Shown here in pieces: positions 14,815 to 20,202 of a stretch of 20,202 nucleotides of DNA. The position numbers and the translations under genes are program-made. The stretch covers positions 1 to 20,202 of the forward strand of contig CALAZS010000066.1 in assembly GCA_937926265.1 (NCBI GenBank), written 5' to 3'. The stretch is from an uncultured Gammaproteobacteria bacterium. Its GTDB lineage: Bacteria > Pseudomonadota > Gammaproteobacteria > Chromatiales > Chromatiaceae. The notes beneath the pieces are model-generated. The model was given only the letters and a program-made list of their open reading frames with translations. It was not told the DNA's origin and searched no databases. The first letter of the stretch is position 1. Each line of letters opens with the position of its first letter.

Positions 14815-15140
14815 TAGTGATTCTCCTCGCCATCTACGTGATCGTTACCCAGTTCCGCTCGTGCCCGCAATGCCAGGACGACAACAAATGCTGTCATACC
14901 AAAACTGATAACAATGGCCGTTAACACCAGTGCCTGTGGTAATGGGTCAGCGTAAGAGGCATTTTCCTGGATAACTGGTGGCACGCCGATCATCAAGCGG
15001 CCCATGACGAATAAAAAAAGGTTCACTGCATATGACATAAGAGTCAGGCCAAGCACTACAGGAAAAGTCCTGCCCCGCAGGCTTAGATAAACGCCACTTG
15101 CTGTCAGTACACCAATGACGATAGCAATCAATGCTTCCAT
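14814..15140 (-). CDS. mnhC: Na+/H+ antiporter subunit C
   Basis: This 108-aa membrane subunit is homologous to NuoK and has three hydrophobic helices (about 1-22, 28-48 and 70-95). The family segments GVYLSLRGRTFPVVLGLTLMSYAVNLFLF and DPLPQALVLTAIVISFGMTAF are intact. The stop of mnhA and this start share one base (TAATG), so the two are coupled. The last 15 residues are acidic. Its length is typical. Confidence 0.95.
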   Translation of the reverse strand: MEALIAIVIGVLTASGVYLSLRGRTFPVVLGLTLMSYAVNLFLFVMGRLMIGVPPVIQENASYADPLPQALVLTAIVISFGMTAFVVVLALRARAELGNDHVDGEENH

Positions 15141-17977
15141 TATTTTCCGCTCTCCATTGCATGTTTTGGTGAATTATTAGTTGCATCTGTAGCTGTATGT
15201 TCAGGGCGGTTATTATCATGCAACTGGCCAAGCCGGATCAAAATCACAAGTGTGACTCCAACTACCACCATGAACACACCCAGATCAAAAGCCATTGCTG
15301 AAGCGACTTCAAATTCACCTACTAACGGCCAATGAACATGGGTAAACGTCGTGGTCAGGAAAGGATAGCCAAACAGCCAGCTGGCCACGCCGGTTAAAGT
15401 TGCCAGTAATAACCCGATACCTATCATTGGCGGTAGGCCGGTACTCATACGCGTTTTGGTCCATTCAATACCATTGGCCAGGTACTGGGTTATCAGTGCA
15501 ACAGCAGTAATTAGACCGGCGATAAAGCCGCCACCAGGTAAATTATGACCCCGTAACAGTACAAAAATAGCCACTAACAGCGCCAGGGGTAACAACAGCC
15601 TTGAGAACGCTGCAGGAATGATTGGGTGCACATCCCAATTCCATGGTCGACCGCTATTGTCCTGTTCTGGTGCAGTAAGGCGCAATCCTTCCAGTAAGGC
15701 ATATATGCCTATCGCCGCAATCGCAAGTACGGTTATCTCTCCGAGCGTATCAAAACCGCGAAAATCAACCAGAATGACATTCACAACATTGGTGCCGCCA
15801 CCTCCGGGAACACTGTTTTCCAGGAAATAACCTGCGATTGATTCATAAGGCCGTGTCAGTACTGCCCATGCAAGGCCGCCAGCGCCGACACCTGCAAGCC
15901 CTGCGAGAACAAGGTCCCGGGTGTGTCGACCGGCACCGGACTCACGAGGTGTTATTGAGGGAAGAAAATACAGGGCCAGCAATAGCAGAACGATGGTGAC
16001 AACCTCTACTGTGAGCTGAGTTAACGCCAGGTCAGGTGCTGAAAATTTTACAAAGGTCAGTGCGACGATCAGGCCAACAACACTTAACATCAGCAATGCC
16101 ATGAATCGTTGCCGATGAAGAATAACCGTGCCTATGGCCGCACCTATTAAAGTCAATGCTGCGACCAGGCTGACCGGGTCAACCGGGGAGAGAGGTTGTG
16201 AACCGGTTATCGATCCAAAGCCCCAAAAACCTGCGAAAGCTACAGATATAGCTGCAAGCATCGTCACTGCAACCATGCGCTGCAGAGAAGTGCGGTGCAG
16301 GATTGGATTTAAGGCTTCAGCAAAGCCAAAAATTTTCTGCTCCAGCCACAGGAACATGCTCCTGGCATCAATATGCGCAATACTGTTTTCGTGCCACCGG
16401 AATAGCGGTTTACGAACCAGGTAGATAATTATGCCACCGACCAATGCGACAAGACTCATGGCAAGCGCCGCATTAAAACCATGCCATATCGACAGGCTAT
16501 ATGCAGGTAGATCAGCCTGCAGCGTTGAGGAAGCGGCAGATGCGAGCAGAGGCCCAAAAGTCCAGGCAGGGAAGATACCCACGGCAAGACAGAGAACCAC
16601 AAGAATCTCAACAGGCAGTTTCATCCAGCGGGGTGGTTCATGTGGTGTCTTCGGTAAATCAATAGGCTCGCCATTGAAGAACACATCGTGAATAAAGCGT
16701 AAAGAGTATGCCACAGCAAATGCACCGGCCAGGGTAGCCAGGATCGGCAACCAGGGAACGGTGCCTGCATCAGTCAGATGCACCGTTTTGGCAAAAAACA
16801 TTTCTTTGGACAGGAAACCATTCAGCAGAGGTACGCCAGCCATTGCAGCAGATGCCACCATTGCCAAAACAGCCGTGTATGGCATGTATTTCCAGAGACC
16901 ATTGAGTTTACGCATATCACGTGAGCCAGCCTCATGATCAATTATACCTGCAGCCATAAACAGCGACGCCTTGAATGTCGCATGATTCATAATATGAAAA
17001 ACACCCGCAACTGCCGCAAGTGGGGTTCCAATACCAAACAGCAGGGTAATCAGGCCCAGGTGACTGATGGTCGAATAAGCCAAAAGACCTTTAAGGTCAT
17101 GTTTAAACAGGGCTGTATAAGCACCGATTAAAAGCGTCAGTAAACCGGCTCCACCGACCAGCCAGGACCATTCCGGTGTGTAAGACAAAGCCGGAAAAAA
17201 ACGCGCCAACAGGAATACGCCAGCCTTGACCATGGTTGCAGAATGTAAATAGGCGCTGACGGGTGTCGGGGCAGCCATGGCATGCGGCAACCAGAAATGA
17301 AACGGAAACTGAGCTGATTTGGTGAAAACACCTAGTAAAATCAACACCAGGGTCGGCAAATACCAGGGATGTTCTCGAATCTGTTCTGCAGAGGCGAGGA
17401 TAGCGGTCAGTTCATAACTTCCGACAATTTCACCCAGCAGCAGGAAGCCTGCCAGCATAGCCAGTCCGCCACCACCAGTTATGGCAAGGGCCATGCGTGC
17501 ACCTTTACGTGCATCCTCACGGTGCCTCCAATAGCTGATTAACAGGAACGAACTGATGCTGGTTAATTCCCAGAAAATCAACAACTGGATGATGTGTTCA
17601 GAAAGAACAATGCCCAGCATGGAGCCCTGAAACATGAGCAGATAGGCATAGAAACGACCCATCGGATCTTTTTCAGAGAGGTAATAGCGGGCATACAAAA
17701 TTACCAGCAAACCAATGGCCAGTATCATCAGGGCAAACAGAAGCCCCAAGCCATCCAGTCTGAAACTTAATGACAGACCAGCAGAAGTCAGCCAGTCATA
17801 ACGCCATAATAATATTTCGCCCTGCATCACCGTCTGCACCAGTGGCAACAGCAGCATCAAGGCACTGAAACTGACAATCGTAGTAGCATAAGCGGATAAC
17901 ATCCGGCCCCGGGTACCCAGCCAGGACACCAGTATTGCACCAAGGAAAGGTATGGCTACAATGATTGGCAATGTCAT
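15140..17977 (-). CDS. mnhA: Na+/H+ antiporter subunit A with fused subunit B domain
   Basis: This 945-aa protein is the largest Mrp/Mnh subunit. Residues of about 1-500 form the NuoL-like antiporter module, with the proton-path residues Glu137 (FWELTSISSFLL), Lys220 (TKSAQFPFHFWLPHAM) and Lys251 (MVKAGVF). The middle (about 600-680) is the MrpA-specific DUF4040-like membrane region. From about 780 to 925 comes an entire MrpB-like domain (NWDVHPIIPAAFSRLLLPLALL, then LRGHNLPGGGFIAGLI), which replaces a separate mnhB gene, as in group 2 (PhaAB-type) operons. CGGAG lies 9 bases before the ATG. It is the first gene of the operon. The antiporter exchanges Na+ (or K+ in some groups) for H+ and supports growth in salt or alkaline conditions; which cation is used here is not visible. 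Confidence 0.96.
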   Translation of the reverse strand: MTLPIIVAIPFLGAILVSWLGTRGRMLSAYATTIVSFSALMLLLPLVQTVMQGEILLWRYDWLTSAGLSLSFRLDGLGLLFALMILAIGLLVILYARYYLSEKDPMGRFYAYLLMFQGSMLGIVLSEHIIQLLIFWELTSISSFLLISYWRHREDARKGARMALAITGGGGLAMLAGFLLLGEIVGSYELTAILASAEQIREHPWYLPTLVLILLGVFTKSAQFPFHFWLPHAMAAPTPVSAYLHSATMVKAGVFLLARFFPALSYTPEWSWLVGGAGLLTLLIGAYTALFKHDLKGLLAYSTISHLGLITLLFGIGTPLAAVAGVFHIMNHATFKASLFMAAGIIDHEAGSRDMRKLNGLWKYMPYTAVLAMVASAAMAGVPLLNGFLSKEMFFAKTVHLTDAGTVPWLPILATLAGAFAVAYSLRFIHDVFFNGEPIDLPKTPHEPPRWMKLPVEILVVLCLAVGIFPAWTFGPLLASAASSTLQADLPAYSLSIWHGFNAALAMSLVALVGGIIIYLVRKPLFRWHENSIAHIDARSMFLWLEQKIFGFAEALNPILHRTSLQRMVAVTMLAAISVAFAGFWGFGSITGSQPLSPVDPVSLVAALTLIGAAIGTVILHRQRFMALLMLSVVGLIVALTFVKFSAPDLALTQLTVEVVTIVLLLLALYFLPSITPRESGAGRHTRDLVLAGLAGVGAGGLAWAVLTRPYESIAGYFLENSVPGGGGTNVVNVILVDFRGFDTLGEITVLAIAAIGIYALLEGLRLTAPEQDNSGRPWNWDVHPIIPAAFSRLLLPLALLVAIFVLLRGHNLPGGGFIAGLITAVALITQYLANGIEWTKTRMSTGLPPMIGIGLLLATLTGVASWLFGYPFLTTTFTHVHWPLVGEFEVASAMAFDLGVFMVVVGVTLVILIRLGQLHDNNRPEHTATDATNNSPKHAMESGK

Positions 17978-18057
17978 TCAATCAATCTCCGATATAAAGA
18001 ATATGCATTGAAATATTGTGCGACAAGGAAGGGAAAGCAGTTATCTTGCTTTTGGAC

Positions 18058-18063
18058 ATTATA
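18058..18063 (-). promoter_or_regulatory. Possible -10 box of the mnh operon
   Basis: A consensus TATAAT lies on the reverse strand about 80 bases before mnhA. No good -35 hexamer is at the right distance. An alternative pair, TTGTCG and TATTCT 17 bases apart, lies closer to the gene. The 214-base gap (17978-18191) also holds the direct repeat GATCTGAT-GATCTGAT (18110-18125), which could be an operator; nothing else was recognised there. Confidence 0.3.
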
Positions 18064-18170
18064 ATGCTCATTGGTATGTATTAATTAGGAGAGCTGGTTC
18101 TTATTGTCTGATCTGATGATCTGATTGTAACCATCGAATACTTACGAGTAAAGATAACCCATTTTACCCT

Positions 18171-18196
18171 AAAAGTAATGACCTAAAGCCATTACT
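18171..18196 (-). terminator. Hairpin overlapping the stop codon of the MFS gene
   Basis: On the reverse strand a 7-bp stem (AGTAATG / CATTACT, arms at 18190-18196 and 18174-18180) with a 9-base loop includes the TAA stop in its first arm and is followed by only four T residues. It is a weak intrinsic terminator candidate that would insulate the mnh operon. Confidence 0.5.
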
Positions 18197-19823
18197 GTCT
18201 TGAATGGAACCGCGAATGCTGAATCAGCAGGACCGACAGAAGCGGTACCAGCAAACCAATCAGAGCCACACTGATTAACAACCAGCCAAGCTCACTGTAA
18301 TCGGCCGCAGTGGTGGTGATGTCGGCCAGGCGATCACGGACCTCGCGGGTGATGACAAATATCTCGTTCAGATAACGTGTGCCAAGACTGGATGCTGACA
18401 ACGCGAGATTGGTAAACGATGCCATAACCGCGAAAAAGGTTGCCTTCAGGTGTGGCGGTGCATTCTGCGCAATCCAGGCGAGCATCGGAATCATCGCGAC
18501 TTGCCCCAATGGCGATTCGATCATGGTGTCAATCACTGCAATGAAGCGGGCGTCGACGACACCACCGGTGTGAGCCGAGGTCCAGACGTGCAGACCATAG
18601 TAAAGCCCGATATTTGGCAGTATCAGCAATGATCCGGCGATGGTCAGCACCACAATTACAAAAGCGATCGGTCGCTTCGCCATCATTGGCCGAAGCACTA
18701 TCATGCCAAGGATTGTCAACAGCGCGCCTATCAGCTGCAGCACCGACAGGAATTGCTGATCAAATTCAAGCTCATCAATGGTAAACCAGCTATAGCCCGG
18801 CCCTGCTGATGGAACCGCGCGAAATATGAAAATGATAACTGCGGTACCTATCAGCATGTTGCGTGCTTCCGGCTGCAACTCGAGCAGTAAGCGATACATC
18901 AGGAAAAGGATGATCGCCATAGAACCGGTGAATACGATTTCCTGAGCCAGCGGGACCTGGCTGATTCCCATGGACAGGGTGAAGACCGCGAACACCAGGC
19001 TGCCACCCAGAATCCACCAGTTTGGCCTGACTTCAGCAGCGGGCGCGAAGAGCAGGCGGTCGATCGCAGCATGATCCTGGCCCAGCGAGATCAGGCGCGC
19101 TGCACGCCGCTTCAGTATCATGCCACCGAGGATGACGCCTGATATCGACAAAACCGGAATAACCAGTGCGATAAGGTAGATCTGGCCATAGGTCTCAATC
19201 TTGGCAGCCTCGCTCATATCCTCAACACCTTCAAACATGGTGATGTTGAGGATACCAACGGCTGCCAGGCCACCAATAATGGCGATGCGACCAAGGGTTT
19301 GCATAGTTGTGTGCATGACCTTGATATCGGCTTCCTGGTAAGGATTGCCGTGTTCATCAATTGTCGGCACCGCCTCGACCGTCATTGCATCGGCGACAAC
19401 ATCCTGGATGACGTAACCGGTTGGTGCCAGCAGCGTGGCGATCACGAACCAGGCCTCTGGCTGCATGATCGAAACCATTACTTCAAGATGCGCTATGATG
19501 CCATACATGATCAGCAGGCTGGCGGTGATCAATGTGGCACCGAAATACACCAGTAGTGCCTTGCGTCGCCATACCAGGTCGACCAGGTGGCCGATCGGCA
19601 TTTTCAGTGTCCAGGGGACACCCGCCCAGAATGCCAGGCCAGCCAGGAAAGCGGCTGACAGGTCAAGATATTCCTTGATAAAAAAGGTGCCGACGATTGC
19701 GGTCAAACCCTGAACGCCGGCCGCAACGTAAATCATCAGGGGCGGCAGATAAGACCAACGAAACTGTCGACCAAGATCGAGAAAGGTATTATCAAACCAT
19801 CGCCAAAGCGGATTTATTGCCAT
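18192..19823 (-). CDS. MFS transporter of the BT1 / folate-biopterin type
   Basis: This 543-aa inner-membrane transporter has about 12 hydrophobic helices. Two segments point to the BT1 (folate-biopterin transporter) branch of the major facilitator superfamily: GVPWTLKMPIGHLVDL followed by RRKALLVYFGATL (68-98), and QDVVADAMTVEAV (140-152), which corresponds to the family's DVxxDAxxVE motif. A long polar loop (about 151-168) follows the latter. The real substrate is not evident; bacterial members are little studied, and folate or pterin uptake is only the family's eukaryotic precedent. GGAAG lies 9 bases before the ATG. Two 60-base stretches counted by hand are 63% and 65% G+C, against about 45% and lower in the middle of the window, which hints at a different origin. 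It is probably a single-gene unit. Confidence 0.8.
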   Translation of the reverse strand: MAINPLWRWFDNTFLDLGRQFRWSYLPPLMIYVAAGVQGLTAIVGTFFIKEYLDLSAAFLAGLAFWAGVPWTLKMPIGHLVDLVWRRKALLVYFGATLITASLLIMYGIIAHLEVMVSIMQPEAWFVIATLLAPTGYVIQDVVADAMTVEAVPTIDEHGNPYQEADIKVMHTTMQTLGRIAIIGGLAAVGILNITMFEGVEDMSEAAKIETYGQIYLIALVIPVLSISGVILGGMILKRRAARLISLGQDHAAIDRLLFAPAAEVRPNWWILGGSLVFAVFTLSMGISQVPLAQEIVFTGSMAIILFLMYRLLLELQPEARNMLIGTAVIIFIFRAVPSAGPGYSWFTIDELEFDQQFLSVLQLIGALLTILGMIVLRPMMAKRPIAFVIVVLTIAGSLLILPNIGLYYGLHVWTSAHTGGVVDARFIAVIDTMIESPLGQVAMIPMLAWIAQNAPPHLKATFFAVMASFTNLALSASSLGTRYLNEIFVITREVRDRLADITTTAADYSELGWLLISVALIGLLVPLLSVLLIQHSRFHSRQ

Positions 19824-19927
19824 TGTAGAGTCTTCCAGACCAATAAAATTTTTAGCAGATTAGCGAAGATTTGCCTTTTTGACCACGCTAGGCCGGCCCC
19901 GGTTAGCTACAGATATGAAAAAGCACG

Positions 19928-19956
19928 TTGAAGTGGACTGGGGGATGACCGACAAT
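19928..19956 (+). promoter_or_regulatory. Possible promoter of the 54-aa gene
   Basis: TTGAAG (19928-19933) and GACAAT (19951-19956) are separated by 17 bases, each matching the sigma-70 consensus at 4-5 of 6 positions. The 193-base divergent region (19824-20016) shows no other clear site. Confidence 0.3.
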
Positions 19957-20016
19957 AATATGGTTTATCATTGAACCAGTCCCATGAGTATTAGTATTTA
20001 GGTTTCTGAAATTAAC

Positions 20017-20181
20017 ATGCACATTCTTGGTAATATTGTAATCTTTATCCTGCTGGTGATTGTGCTCTATAAAATCGGTTCGGTTTATTTACGTCACAAA
20101 GATAAAGACAGTTTTGAAAAGCGTCTAAAAGAAGAATTAAAAAGGCAGCAAGAGTTAAAAAAACAGGACGAAGATAAATAA
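20017..20181 (+). CDS. Small single-pass membrane protein, unrecognised
   Basis: This 54-aa protein has an N-terminal hydrophobic helix (about 4-19, LGNIVIFILLVIVLYK) followed by a highly charged, probably helical tail with many Lys, Glu and Gln residues (DSFEKRLKEELKRQQELKKQ). It was found by reading the gap beyond the MFS gene. The charged tail and the clean stop support it, but no Shine-Dalgarno is evident and no family is recognised. It is probably membrane-anchored with the tail in the cytoplasm. Its operon context lies beyond the window. Confidence 0.5.
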   Translation: MHILGNIVIFILLVIVLYKIGSVYLRHKDKDSFEKRLKEELKRQQELKKQDEDK

Positions 20182-20202
20182 ACTAGAAATTATTTACCTA
20201 AA

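Noticed and set aside
1..20202. CRISPR array, insertion sequence, integrase, toxin-antitoxin or phage genes
   Set aside because: No regularly spaced repeats, transposase motifs, terminal inverted repeats or characteristic small gene pairs were found on either strand.

Overview
The window looks like chromosomal DNA of a gammaproteobacterium, probably from a marine or otherwise saline habitat. This is inferred from an MrpA-MrpB-fused Na+/H+ antiporter operon, tadA lying close to guaA, and the general protein style; I could not run a taxonomic search. I see no rRNA, tRNA, CRISPR array, insertion sequence, integrase or phage gene.

Left part (1-4457): guaA (GMP synthase); a small 125-aa protein that may have a SpoIIAA/STAS-like fold; a reverse-strand DUF523-DUF1722 protein with the three cysteines expected of a TudS-type [4Fe-4S] desulfidase; then, divergently, tadA (tRNA adenosine deaminase) followed 14 bp later by a four-helix cytochrome b561-like protein. 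An AT-rich inverted repeat over the cytochrome stop codon may end that unit.

Middle part (4559-11898): a tight forward cluster of an exported intradiol-dioxygenase-like protein, a CIA30-domain protein and a TAXI-type solute-binding protein with no TRAP permease. Facing it is a reverse-strand pair: an SsuA/NMT1-type lipoprotein and a histidine kinase whose periplasmic part is itself a PhnD-like binding domain. There is again no permease and no response regulator, which suggests sensing rather than uptake. Two unrecognised forward genes follow (309 aa, and a 76-aa tail-anchored protein). They converge through a clear hairpin on an exported rhodanese.

Right part (12131-17977): a complete six-gene mnh/mrp operon on the reverse strand (mnhA-B fused, C, D, E, F, G), with every junction overlapping or nearly so and a terminator after mnhG. 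It encodes a multi-subunit Na+/H+ antiporter for pH and sodium homeostasis. Upstream lies a BT1-like MFS transporter gene that looks clearly richer in G+C than its neighbours, and a 54-aa membrane protein on the forward strand closes the window.

The parts most worth following up are the permease-less binding-protein/histidine-kinase pair, the dioxygenase-CIA30-TAXI cluster, the unrecognised 309-aa/76-aa pair, and an 18-bp triple repeat that creates the stop codon of the histidine kinase.
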